In this document: piece after piece, positions 37,326 to 45,154 of the stretch
Position numbering within the stretch: position 1 is the first letter of the stretch
Layout of the letters: each line of letters starts with the position of its first letter
NCBI RefSeq assembly: GCF_005116575.1
Contig: NZ_SWCN01000009.1
Location: 62,001 to 126,000, forward strand
Direction: 5' to 3'
Source: Desulforhopalus sp. IMCC35007
GTDB lineage: Bacteria; Desulfobacterota; Desulfobulbia; Desulfobulbales; Desulfocapsaceae
DNA length: 64,000 nt
Translations under genes and position numbers: made by a program
Notes under the pieces: generated by a model
What the model saw: only the letters and a program-made list of their open reading frames with translations
What the model was told of the DNA's origin: nothing
Database searches by the model: none

Positions 37326-38960
37326 ATGTTTTGTAATCAATGTGAACAAACAGCCAAAGGCCAGGGTTGTACCATAATGGGTGTCTGCGGTAAATCTGGG
37401 GATGTCGCTGCACTTCAGGATCTACTCACCTATGCGGTCCAGGGATTATCCCTTGTTGCCGTTGAAGGACGCAAGGTCAATGTTGTGGATAAGGATGTTG
37501 ACCACTTCGTCCTTCAGGCTATTTTTGCCTGTCTGACAAATGTCGACTTCGACCCTCTGCGCTTCCAAAACTGGATAACGGCCTGTGTGAAACACCGCGA
37601 AGCCCTCAAGGCAAAAGTGAAAGCTGCTGGCGGCAATGTTACATTTTCCTCTCCTGCCGCAAGCTATACCCCTGCAGGCTCGATTGCAGAACTCGTGGCC
37701 CAGGGCGAAGCTCTTGACTTCATGCAAAAGCTCGATGAAAACGAAGACCTTCGTTCCCTCAAGCAAATCACCGTATATGGCCTGAGAGGACTTGCCGCCT
37801 ATGCCGACCACGCTTCTATCCTCGGTAAAGAAGATGAATCCATTTATGTTTACATCCACGAGACCATGGCTGAACTCACCAGAAGCGGTCAGGATCTTGG
37901 CGCACTTGTGGCACTTGTACTAAAGTGTGGAGAAGTCAACATCAAGGCAATGGAACTTCTGGACGCAGGTAATACCGAGGCGTACGGACATCCTGTTCCA
38001 ACAGAAGTACCACTTGGCGCAAAAACCGGAAAAGCAATTCTGATCACAGGTCATGACCTCAGAGACCTTGAACTGCTCCTCAAACAGACCGAAGGCAAAG
38101 GTATCAATATCTATACCCATGGTGAGATGCTCCCATGCCACGGCTACCCTGAACTGAAAAAATACAGCCACTTTTACGGCCACTTCGGTACTGCATGGCA
38201 GAATCAGGCTAAGGAATTCCCAGAATTCCCAGGAGCCATCCTCTTTACAACCAACTGTATCCAAAAACCTGCGGATTCCTATAAGGCAAACGTCTTCACC
38301 ACCGGCCTTGTCGGCTGGCCTGATCTCGTCCATATTGGCGACGACAAGGATTTCAGCCCTGTCATTGAGCGTGCTCTTGCTCTTCCAGGGTTCACCGAAG
38401 ATACAGACAAAGGCAGCGTTCTCTGCGGCTTTGCCCGCAATACTGTTTTAGGTGTCGCCGACAAAGTGATTGATGCGGTCAAAAGTAAGGCGATCCGACA
38501 TTTCTTTCTTGTCGGCGGCTGTGACGGTGCCAAACCCGGTCGGAACTACTACACCGATTTTGTTGAACAGGTACCTCAAGACTGTATGGTCCTCACTCTT
38601 GCCTGTGGTAAATTCCGTTTCTTTGACAAAAAACTCGGTGACATTGGAGGAATCCCAAGACTTCTTGATGTGGGACAGTGCAACGATGCATACTCAGCGA
38701 TTCAAATTGCAGTCGCCCTGGCCGGTGCATTCGAGTGTGGCGTCAACGACCTGCCTCTATCCATGGTCCTTTCATGGTACGAACAAAAGGCTGTGGTTAT
38801 CCTGTTGAGCCTCTTTAGTCTAGGCATCAAAGACATTCGTCTTGGACCCTCCCTCCCTGCATTCATTTCACCAAATGTGCTCAATGTCCTCGTTGAAAAT
38901 TTTGACTGCAAACCAATTGCCGCAACGGCAAAGGAAGATCTTGAGACAATCCTTGCGTAG
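37326..38960 (+). CDS. hcp: Hydroxylamine reductase / hybrid cluster protein, class I
   Basis: 544 residues, full length. The N-terminal cluster motif C3-x2-C6-x8-C15-x5-C21 is that of class I Hcp from strict anaerobes. Hybrid-cluster ligand regions are visible: TTNCIQKP, GGCDGAKPG, LACGKFRFF, VGQCNDAYSA and SWYEQKAV (Glu and Lys). It reduces NO or hydroxylamine and helps in nitrosative stress. GGAGG lies 6 nt before the ATG. It is preceded by an FNR/HcpR box and followed by a terminator, so it is monocistronic. Confidence 0.97.
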   Translation: MFCNQCEQTAKGQGCTIMGVCGKSGDVAALQDLLTYAVQGLSLVAVEGRKVNVVDKDVDHFVLQAIFACLTNVDFDPLRFQNWITACVKHREALKAKVKAAGGNVTFSSPAASYTPAGSIAELVAQGEALDFMQKLDENEDLRSLKQITVYGLRGLAAYADHASILGKEDESIYVYIHETMAELTRSGQDLGALVALVLKCGEVNIKAMELLDAGNTEAYGHPVPTEVPLGAKTGKAILITGHDLRDLELLLKQTEGKGINIYTHGEMLPCHGYPELKKYSHFYGHFGTAWQNQAKEFPEFPGAILFTTNCIQKPADSYKANVFTTGLVGWPDLVHIGDDKDFSPVIERALALPGFTEDTDKGSVLCGFARNTVLGVADKVIDAVKSKAIRHFFLVGGCDGAKPGRNYYTDFVEQVPQDCMVLTLACGKFRFFDKKLGDIGGIPRLLDVGQCNDAYSAIQIAVALAGAFECGVNDLPLSMVLSWYEQKAVVILLSLFSLGIKDIRLGPSLPAFISPNVLNVLVENFDCKPIAATAKEDLETILA

Positions 38961-38990
38961 TTAGTTTTTCAACAGTCGTTTTATATTAAA

Positions 38991-39030
38991 AAGGCCTGGT
39001 ATCATCCGATACCAGGCCTTTTCCTTTTTG
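38991..39030 (+). terminator. Rho-independent terminator of hcp
   Basis: A 13-bp perfect stem (AAGGCCTGGTATC with its complement), 4-nt loop, and a TTCCTTTTTG tail, 30 bp after the hcp stop. Confidence 0.92.
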
Positions 39031-39169
39031 ATTTCATTTTTTATCAAATGCCGAAGATATTCTTCGCTATACAAAATTCTCTAAAACCTCCCCCTTCTCC
39101 CTTTTTCACCAATCACCTTTGACTAACACCTAAGCTTATCCACAATAAAGACTATAAAATTTACAGAAC

Positions 39170-39210
39170 TTGACCCAAATCAAAGAAAAAGCCCGAAAAT
39201 AGACTATTAT
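39170..39210 (+). promoter_or_regulatory. FNR/HcpR-type box and promoter of the frdX-like gene
   Basis: TTGACCCAAATCAA (39170-39183) shares its half-sites with the hcp box. A near-consensus -10, TATTAT (39205-39210), lies 28.5 bp from the box centre, again class II geometry. The gap 38961-39304 otherwise holds only the hcp terminator and no gene. Confidence 0.72.
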
Positions 39211-39304
39211 AGACACAGTACACAATAACAGACAACAAATACGGAAGAAGGGTATTGCCAGAAATGCAAACCAGTCGCCGACATCAAACATATGGGAGAT
39301 TACA

Positions 39305-40084
39305 ATGAAAACAATGAGAAAGATTATAAAAATTGACGAAGAACTTTGTGACGGCTGTGGTCAGTGTGTGCCCGACTGTGCCGAGGGTTCCTTGAAAATA
39401 ATAGATGGAAAAGCAAAACTGGTCGCAGACAAACTCTGTGACGGCCTCGGAGCCTGTCTTGGTTCCTGCCCAACGGGCGCCCTGCAGATCATTGAACGAG
39501 AAGCGGATGAATTTGATGAAGAGGCCGTGGAAGAATTTCTTGCACAGGAAAAGAAAAATGCTGCAAAATCAGCACCAAAGACGATGGATTGTGGATGCGC
39601 CTCAACCCATATACAGTCTTTTAAGCCAGCAGCTCAAAGCAAAGCCGCATCGCCCTACCAATCTGCAAACATTCCAACGCTGATGGCAAAACAGCCAGGC
39701 AGCGACTCGGAACTCAGTCACTGGCCGGTGCAAATACGCCTGGTTCCGGCGAATGCTCCTTTTTTACAGAACTCCAATCTTCTGGTCGCAGCGGACTGTA
39801 CTGCAGTTGCTGTACGAAATTTTCAGGAAAACTATCTTAAAGACAAAACAGTTATGATGGGCTGCCCGAAATTTGATGATGCAGAGAGTTATGTTGAAAA
39901 ATTTGCCGAGGTCCTGCGAACCAGCAATCTTAAAAGCCTGACCGTTCTTATCATGGAGGTCCCCTGCTGTTCTGCCATGAAGGTCATTATTAAAAAAGCG
40001 ATTGAAAAAGCAGGCACCTCGGTTCCTGTCGAAGAGATTACCATCTCAACCCGTGGACAGGAAATAGCCCGTAAATCCTGGTAA
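39305..40084 (+). CDS. frdX: Ferredoxin-domain protein associated with hcp (FrdX-like)
   Basis: 259 residues. An N-terminal dicluster ferredoxin domain has C15-x2-C18-x2-C21-x3-C25 and a second motif CDGLGACLGSCP, where the second position is Leu instead of Cys. An acidic linker and a ~120-residue C-terminal domain follow, with ADCTAVAV, MGCPKFDD and VPCCSAMK cysteine sites. In sulfate reducers a ferredoxin gene beside hcp, controlled by HcpR, has been called frdX; the product probably passes electrons to Hcp. It shares an FNR-type box with hcp. Confidence 0.78.
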   Translation: MKTMRKIIKIDEELCDGCGQCVPDCAEGSLKIIDGKAKLVADKLCDGLGACLGSCPTGALQIIEREADEFDEEAVEEFLAQEKKNAAKSAPKTMDCGCASTHIQSFKPAAQSKAASPYQSANIPTLMAKQPGSDSELSHWPVQIRLVPANAPFLQNSNLLVAADCTAVAVRNFQENYLKDKTVMMGCPKFDDAESYVEKFAEVLRTSNLKSLTVLIMEVPCCSAMKVIIKKAIEKAGTSVPVEEITISTRGQEIARKSW

Positions 40085-40091
40085 ACACTAT

Positions 40092-40131
40092 TGCGCTTTT
40101 CTGTACAACAGAAACAGTTCAGAAAAGCGCA
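40092..40131. terminator. Hairpin between convergent frdX-like and ykgJ-like genes
   Basis: A 12-bp perfect stem (TGCGCTTTTCTG and its complement) with a 16-nt loop, placed between the two convergent stop codons. No long T tract is seen. Confidence 0.6.
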
Positions 40132-40132
40132 T

Positions 40133-40789
40133 CTACTCCTGCCATTTGAGGTACAATTCGTTCTGCGTCTCTATCAGCCTTACCCCAAGAGGCTGCAAAA
40201 GTTGAAAAAGAGGGCGACCAAAGTAAAAAAGCTCCTCACTGAGCTTTAAGTCAAAGTCTTTTATAATTCTGGCCCTGAAACGCAAATCATGGCGCATTCG
40301 TTTCTCGACTTCCTTCTTTTTACTCTCACCAAGAGCTGCGCCCTTCATGTACAGATCTTCAAGGTCATCACAGGGGCAAATTTTCTCATGTTCTCGAATA
40401 ATCGGCACCATAGGATGGTCATCTGCTAAAATAGCATATCTGTCCACAGTATCTTTTTCCACAAGGGCAAGAATCTCTTCGGTGTTCCAACACTTGAGAA
40501 CCCGACAGGCATATGGTCTATCTTTGTATATGGAACAGCCCTTTTCTTTTTGATAATAAACACAACTCCATTGACGTCCGGTACCTATCACCTTTACCAG
40601 TTCCACTGTAATGGCCTGTATTTTGTTTGTTTTCGGGTTATGGGCCAACTCTCCCTTTCTCAGGGTAATAAGAGAGGCAATGGGAATCTGTCCGCTGCGC
40701 ACGAGGTCCGTATCCTGAGTATGAAGAGCTGGTCCTCCCTCTTCACAGCACTTGCCGCATCGGCGGCAAGTCATCGTTGTGGTATGCAT
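40133..40789 (-). CDS. YkgJ-family cysteine cluster protein
   Basis: 218 residues. The N-terminal C-x2-C-x2-C-C motif (CRRCGKCC, residues 8-15) and the later CVYYQKEKGCSIYKDRPYAC are the Zn/Fe-chelating signature of the YkgJ/CxxCxxCC family. Its function is not established. The C-terminal half (about 120-218) is helical and charged. It ends convergent to the frdX-like gene and starts 54 bp after the CBS gene on the same strand. Confidence 0.82.
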   Translation of the reverse strand: MHTTTMTCRRCGKCCEEGGPALHTQDTDLVRSGQIPIASLITLRKGELAHNPKTNKIQAITVELVKVIGTGRQWSCVYYQKEKGCSIYKDRPYACRVLKCWNTEEILALVEKDTVDRYAILADDHPMVPIIREHEKICPCDDLEDLYMKGAALGESKKKEVEKRMRHDLRFRARIIKDFDLKLSEELFYFGRPLFQLLQPLGVRLIETQNELYLKWQE

Positions 40790-40843
40790 AGTATCCCTGT
40801 CATCTCTTGTTCGATCGCTGTTCCCCAGGCCTCAAGCAACATC

Positions 40844-41494
40844 TCATCTTCGCAAAACAGCAACAAAATGATATTTTTGAGCCTTTAATGCCTTCACAAC
40901 ACGCTCTGGCTTGAGACTTTTAACCCGCATATAGATTTTTGCCACATCTTTTTTGACCTGCCTTCGAATCAACCCCATGAGTACCACATTATTCTCTTCA
41001 CAGAGCGTCGCCAACGCAGCAAAGATATTATCCCTGCCATCATCTTCGACAAGAAAGTATGTACCGCCATCTTCCGCCGCACCGAATAGCTTACCATAGG
41101 CCGAGGTGAGATCAAGGAGTGAAAAAAGTCCGAGTACCTTGCCGTCTTCATCAACTACCGGAACAGCTCCGACCTTATCTCGTTCAAATATTTTTAACGC
41201 TTCATCAAGGGTTGCGTCCATCGTCAGCGTGGAACATTCCGTGGTCATGATGTCCGCCACGATACTTTTTTGCACACGCTCAAAGGTAAGCAACGCCTCC
41301 TTTTTCGATGAAACGGATGACGGATAGGCAGAACGCAGATCGCGATCCGTCAGGATACCCACCAGAACCCCTTCTCCATCTATTACAGGTAGATGGCGTA
41401 TCTGGTATTCTCTTAGAATCTGGCGAGCCTCAGGAAGTGAAAGAAGTCCTGAGACCGTAATTGGACTTGCAGTCATATATTCAGATATGTACAT
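40844..41494 (-). CDS. Tandem CBS-domain protein with ACT-like C terminus
   Basis: 216 residues. Two CBS domains (about 7-58 and 78-132; RHLPVIDGEGVLVGILTDRDL and AVPVVDEDGKVLGLFS) form a Bateman module that binds adenine nucleotides. A C-terminal ~70-residue region (GRDNIFAALATLCEENNVV, VKKDVAKIYMRVK) looks like an ACT domain. Such CBS-ACT (AcuB-like) proteins are regulatory; the ligand is unknown. It may be co-transcribed with the YkgJ gene. Confidence 0.85.
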   Translation of the reverse strand: MYISEYMTASPITVSGLLSLPEARQILREYQIRHLPVIDGEGVLVGILTDRDLRSAYPSSVSSKKEALLTFERVQKSIVADIMTTECSTLTMDATLDEALKIFERDKVGAVPVVDEDGKVLGLFSLLDLTSAYGKLFGAAEDGGTYFLVEDDGRDNIFAALATLCEENNVVLMGLIRRQVKKDVAKIYMRVKSLKPERVVKALKAQKYHFVAVLRR

Positions 41495-41746
41495 TTCACC
41501 TCCTTGCCGACAGAGCCGGATAAAAATTATTTCGTAATGATGATCTGGATAAATAGATGCACCTGCTTATATAGTGTACCACAGAAACCAAAACATCAAG
41601 CAGATAGAAGTGAATTTACACGACAAAAAGCCTTGCATGTATCAAAGAAGGCGGTTGTTAAAAGGGAATTCTTTAGGTAAGGTGTACAGATATCTCCCTG
41701 CAATTGAGTAAATCCCTGCTTTTCAAATATATTCTTTATTATTTTT

Positions 41747-41998
41747 ATGCACATCACATTTTACAAATCATCGCTTTGTCCCAGATGCTATATTGCGAAA
41801 AAAGCCTTATTAGAACTCGCTGGCACCAATCCTGATATACAGATTGAGGAAGTAGATATTATTACCTCACCTGGTAAATTCCGTAATGCAGGTATCTCCA
41901 TGATCCCTGCAATTAAAATAGGTAACAAGGTCCTTTCCTCGTTTTTTCTGCGTCGAAAGACAATACGAAAGTTTGTTGAACATTCAGGTCTGAAATAA
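41747..41998 (+). CDS. Glutaredoxin-like thiol-disulfide protein
   Basis: 83 residues with a thioredoxin fold. The active site C11-P-R-C14 is near the N terminus, and the cis-Pro loop is SMIPAIKIG. It lacks the glutathione-binding signature of classical Grx, so it may use another thiol donor. It stands 13 bp before a CaCA-family exchanger gene and is probably in the same operon. The 252-bp gap upstream has no visible gene. Confidence 0.78.
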   Translation: MHITFYKSSLCPRCYIAKKALLELAGTNPDIQIEEVDIITSPGKFRNAGISMIPAIKIGNKVLSSFFLRRKTIRKFVEHSGLK

Positions 41999-42011
41999 AA
42001 ATACAATCAAC

Positions 42012-42851
42012 GTGAAATCTTTTCTACGCCATTCAATCAGCTATCTGGATCTCATCTCCTGGGTTTTAGTGTTCGTCTTTTTCGGTGGGAGTGCTTTACT
42101 CTTCAAGGGTAATCTTCCCCTTGCAATGGCAGGATCCCTTGGTGTTATTATTGAGATGTTTTTTATTGCCATCTCTATTGAAATAGTAATCGAGTGTCTG
42201 AAAAACACTAAAGGGATAGGGACGCTGACCGGTTTCATCACCAACGGTCCTGAAGCGGTTTGTCTTCTGGTGGGTCTTGCTGTCGGCGATATCATCTTCG
42301 CGGCATCAACGCCTCTTGGTTCCAACTTTATGAATCCGATACTTCTCGGAATTGCAGGCCTCCTCTGTTATAAATTAAGAGCGTTGGTGTTACAGAACCC
42401 TCTTTACACATTCGTTACCATAGGTGCGACTGCCATGCTGGCAGGGAGTTTCTTTTTTATGACCCAAAGCACCTACCCTATCTGGCTGATTGTGGCAGTC
42501 CTTGTGACTGTTCCACTCTTTTATTTTCGCCCCCCAGAAGAGCAGAATGAAGAAAAGGAAGAACATTCCTTTTCCCCCTCTTTCTGGCTATTTCCTTCCA
42601 TTTCCTGCCTTACTGTTGCAGGGTATTACCTTGACCCTGTGGTCTCGTTTGCCGCCAAATATTCAATGGCACCCAAAGGCATAATTGGCTTTGTAGTTCT
42701 TGCCACCCTCACCAGCTGGCCAGAATTCAAGTCATGTATTGCTCTTCTTAAAAGAAGACAGATACTTGCAGCGGTGCTTAACATTACCGTTTCAAATATT
42801 ACAAATATATGGCTTGCAGCCATCGGTATAACCACCTACCTCTTTGTATAG
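42012..42851 (+). CDS. CaCA-superfamily (Na+/Ca2+ exchanger-like) membrane protein
   Basis: 279 residues with about ten hydrophobic segments in two halves. Alpha-repeat motifs are visible as GFITNGPEAVCLLVGLAVGD and ATLTSWPEFKSCIALLKRR, which line up with the G(T/S)S-PE motif of cation/Ca2+ exchangers; a charged loop (EEQNEEKEEH, about 177-186) separates the halves. The start is GTG at 42012. The transported ion is not known. The gene follows a glutaredoxin-like gene. Confidence 0.75.
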   Translation: MKSFLRHSISYLDLISWVLVFVFFGGSALLFKGNLPLAMAGSLGVIIEMFFIAISIEIVIECLKNTKGIGTLTGFITNGPEAVCLLVGLAVGDIIFAASTPLGSNFMNPILLGIAGLLCYKLRALVLQNPLYTFVTIGATAMLAGSFFFMTQSTYPIWLIVAVLVTVPLFYFRPPEEQNEEKEEHSFSPSFWLFPSISCLTVAGYYLDPVVSFAAKYSMAPKGIIGFVVLATLTSWPEFKSCIALLKRRQILAAVLNITVSNITNIWLAAIGITTYLFV

Positions 42852-42923
42852 CACCCATGATACTGCGGTTACACCCAACATTTTTTGTCCACCTCTTTTT
42901 CTGAACATCCCCTGGAGTCACGG

Positions 42924-42964
42924 AAAAACAAAAAAGCTCCAGTGACGGATACGCCAATGGAGCT
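42924..42964 (-). terminator. Terminator of leuA
   Basis: On the minus strand a 7-bp stem (AGCTCCA with TGGAGCT, 16-nt loop) is followed directly by TTTTTGTTTTTCC, 28 bp after the leuA stop codon. Confidence 0.8.
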
Positions 42965-42991
42965 CAAAGATACAACAGTAGATATTGACTG

Positions 42992-44686
42992 TTATCTAGT
43001 TTCAGGCTCCATCGCCAGCCTGTTCAAACTGCTGAGGACAGCCTTTATGGAGGCGATTATGATATCTGTGTCGACACCGGTTCCCCAACATTTTTTCCCA
43101 TCAGGTCGCTCGATCTCGATATAGGCCGCTGCTTTTGCGCTTGAGCCACCATCGATGGCATGTTCATGGTAGTGCAACAGCGAGAAATCCCCGGTTATCT
43201 GCTTTTTCAGAGCTGAGCAGAATGCATCAAGCGGACCATTGCCGATATCTGCAATTTTGATTGTTTCACCATCGGCGGTGATGGTTGCTTCCACTTCCGC
43301 CCTGGACCCAGAAGCATTTGCGGCAACGTGTCGCTTCGCGACGTGAAAGTCTACCAGGGCATAGGGTTCTTCAATTCCCAGGTATGCATCTTCAAACGTC
43401 TGAAAAATTTCATTGTGTAACAGCTCTCGTCCTTCTTTTTCAGTGACCTTCTGGACCATCTGGCCAAACTCTGGATGCATGTCTTTTGGCATTTTAAAGC
43501 CATAATCCATTTCCATGATATAGGCGACCCCACCCTTGCCAGACTGGCTGTTGATCCTGATGATGGACTCATAAGTACGCCCGACATCAGAAGGATCTAT
43601 GGGGAGATACGGCACCTGCCAAAGTTCATCATCCGACAGATCGTAGGCATGCATGCCTTTATTGATGGCATCCTGATGGGATCCCGAGAACGCTGTATAA
43701 ACCAGCTCTCCCGCATAGGGGTGACGAGGATGTACCGGCAGGCGACAGACACGTTCATAGACTTCAACCAGTTTATTTATATCAGACAGGTCGAGGTCTG
43801 GATCCACGCCCTGAGTGAACATGTTTAAAGCCAGGGTGACGATATCAACATTTCCTGTTCGCTCCCCATTACCAAAAAGCGTTCCTTCAACCCGATCTCC
43901 CCCAGCCATAAGAGCCATTTCAGTGGCTGCAACCGCACACCCCCTGTCATTGTGGGCATGCAAGCTTATGATAGCCGATTCACGTGATGACATATTCGAG
44001 CAAAACCACTCAATCTGGTCGGCGTAAATGTTTGGAGAGGCGAGCTCTACGGTGGCAGGAAGATTGATAATGATTTTATTTTCAGAACTCGGCTCAAGAA
44101 CATCCATAACCGCTTCACAGATTTCTAGAGAAAACTCCAGCTCCGTACCGGTGAAACTCTCAGGGGAATACTCATACCTGAATTTTGTCTCAGGATATTT
44201 TTTTTCTTCTCTTTTGAGCAACTTTGCCCCGTGAACTGCCAGCTCGACGATTTCCTTCTTGTTCATCCGAAAAACAGTTCGCCGCTGAAGGGTTGAGGTC
44301 GAGTTGTATAAATGCACAACAGCTTCTTTAGCACCTGCGACAGATTCGTAGGTTTTTTTAATAAGATGCTCTCTCGCCTGGGTAAGAACCTGAATGAGAA
44401 CCCCGTCAGGAATAAGGTTCTGCTCTATCAAAAACCGTGTAAACTGAAACTCAACATCTGATGCAGAGGGAAAGCCCACCTCAATTTCCTTGAAGCCGAT
44501 TCCCACAAGAAGATCAAACATCTCAAGTTTCTTTTTAAGACTCATCGGCTGAATAAGCGCCTGGTTGCCATCCCGTAGATCCACACTGCACCAGATTGGA
44601 GCTTTTTCAATTTGCCTACTCGGCCATTGCCGGTTTGCGAGGTCAATTCGCGGATACGCTTTATATTTTTTTATTCTGTCCTTCAT
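42992..44686 (-). CDS. leuA: 2-Isopropylmalate synthase, long (actinobacterial/yeast-like) type
   Basis: 564 residues. The catalytic TIM barrel has APIWCSVDLRDGNQAL, GFKEIEVGFPSAS and the metal-binding SLHAHNDRG. A linker and the C-terminal leucine-binding regulatory domain (about 440-560, ATITADGETIKIADIGNGP) follow. It condenses 2-oxoisovalerate with acetyl-CoA, the first step of leucine synthesis. The sequence resembles the long LeuA of Actinobacteria and yeast, not the E. coli type. The ATG at 44686 has AAGGAG 7 nt upstream. Expression is controlled by the attenuator at 44731-44869. Confidence 0.94.
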   Translation of the reverse strand: MKDRIKKYKAYPRIDLANRQWPSRQIEKAPIWCSVDLRDGNQALIQPMSLKKKLEMFDLLVGIGFKEIEVGFPSASDVEFQFTRFLIEQNLIPDGVLIQVLTQAREHLIKKTYESVAGAKEAVVHLYNSTSTLQRRTVFRMNKKEIVELAVHGAKLLKREEKKYPETKFRYEYSPESFTGTELEFSLEICEAVMDVLEPSSENKIIINLPATVELASPNIYADQIEWFCSNMSSRESAIISLHAHNDRGCAVAATEMALMAGGDRVEGTLFGNGERTGNVDIVTLALNMFTQGVDPDLDLSDINKLVEVYERVCRLPVHPRHPYAGELVYTAFSGSHQDAINKGMHAYDLSDDELWQVPYLPIDPSDVGRTYESIIRINSQSGKGGVAYIMEMDYGFKMPKDMHPEFGQMVQKVTEKEGRELLHNEIFQTFEDAYLGIEEPYALVDFHVAKRHVAANASGSRAEVEATITADGETIKIADIGNGPLDAFCSALKKQITGDFSLLHYHEHAIDGGSSAKAAAYIEIERPDGKKCWGTGVDTDIIIASIKAVLSSLNRLAMEPETR

Positions 44687-44730
44687 TAAATTCTCCTTTA
44701 AAGGCATGTAAGTGAAAAATTCCAAAAAAA

Positions 44731-44758
44731 AAGGCCACGGTTTTAAAACCGTGGCCTT
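44731..44758 (-). terminator. Attenuator terminator upstream of leuA
   Basis: A perfect palindrome (AAGGCCACGGTTTT and its complement), followed on the minus strand by a run of nine T. It lies 45 bp before the leuA ATG, after the leader peptide stop, so it can stop transcription before leuA. Its ascending arm contains CCACGG, which can instead pair with CCGTGG of the leader. Confidence 0.9.
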
Positions 44759-44788
44759 ATATGGGATGTCTCAAGTTTCTACAACAGA

Positions 44789-44869
44789 CTACGACGCCTC
44801 CGCATTAACCACGGGTTTGGTTAACAAGTCACCTAGAAGCAGAAGTAGTAGCGAGTTTGCGTTTATCAT
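44789..44869 (-). CDS. leuL: Leucine-rich leader peptide of the leuA attenuator
   Basis: A 26-codon open frame read on the minus strand: MINANSLLLLLLGDLLTKPV then VNAEAS and TAG. Codons 7-12 are six Leu codons in a row (CTA CTA CTT CTG CTT CTA, 44851-44834); codons 15-16 are Leu and 20-21 Val. The Leu run sits just ahead of hairpin 1:2 (TTAACCA 44824-44818 with TGGTTAA 44811-44805). Ribosome stalling there would free CCGTGG (44814-44809) to pair with CCACGG (44754-44749) and block the terminator. This is the classical leu attenuation design. No strong ribosome site is seen. Confidence 0.85.
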   Translation of the reverse strand: MINANSLLLLLLGDLLTKPVVNAEAS

Positions 44870-44904
44870 GATTTTTTGTTTATAGAATTAATACGTATCG
44901 AATA

Positions 44905-44932
44905 AATCTACATCTAATAAATTGCTTGTCAA
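44905..44932 (-). promoter_or_regulatory. Predicted leuA promoter
   Basis: On the minus strand a consensus -35, TTGACA (44932-44927), and a -10-like TAGATT (44910-44905) are spaced by 16 bp. Transcription would begin near 44898, about 30 nt before the leader peptide ATG. Confidence 0.6.
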
Positions 44933-45039
44933 GTTTGTTTTTCCAAAATGGCACAATCTATCAGAAATTCAAAACACATCGGCGGAGGTGGCCTCAGCTG
45001 GAATTCATCATTTGCGCCTTTAGCACGAGTCTTTGCAGG

Positions 45040-45068
45040 TTGACAGAACCACCATTGACCGATATATT
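45040..45068 (+). promoter_or_regulatory. Predicted ilvB promoter
   Basis: TTGACA (45040-45045), 17-bp spacer and TATATT (45063-45068) form a near-consensus sigma-70 promoter, with a start near 45075. The ~80-nt leader that follows shows only a weak 6-bp hairpin (45104-45125) and no peptide rich in branched-chain residues. Confidence 0.65.
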
Positions 45069-45154
45069 TTCACCTTGCTTCACGGCAGAAACAGGTACAA
45101 AATGTTCTGAGATACGAAACAGAACTTTCGCAATTATTATAAGGAAATAGATTG

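Noticed and set aside
44949-45044. 31-codon frame (MAQSIRNSK...) upstream of ilvB, considered as an ilvB leader peptide
   Set aside because: It has no run of Ile, Leu or Val codons, no terminator follows, and it lies upstream of the best ilvB promoter.
45104-45125. Small hairpin in the ilvB leader as an attenuator
   Set aside because: Only 6 bp, AT-rich tail without a T run; too weak for a terminator.
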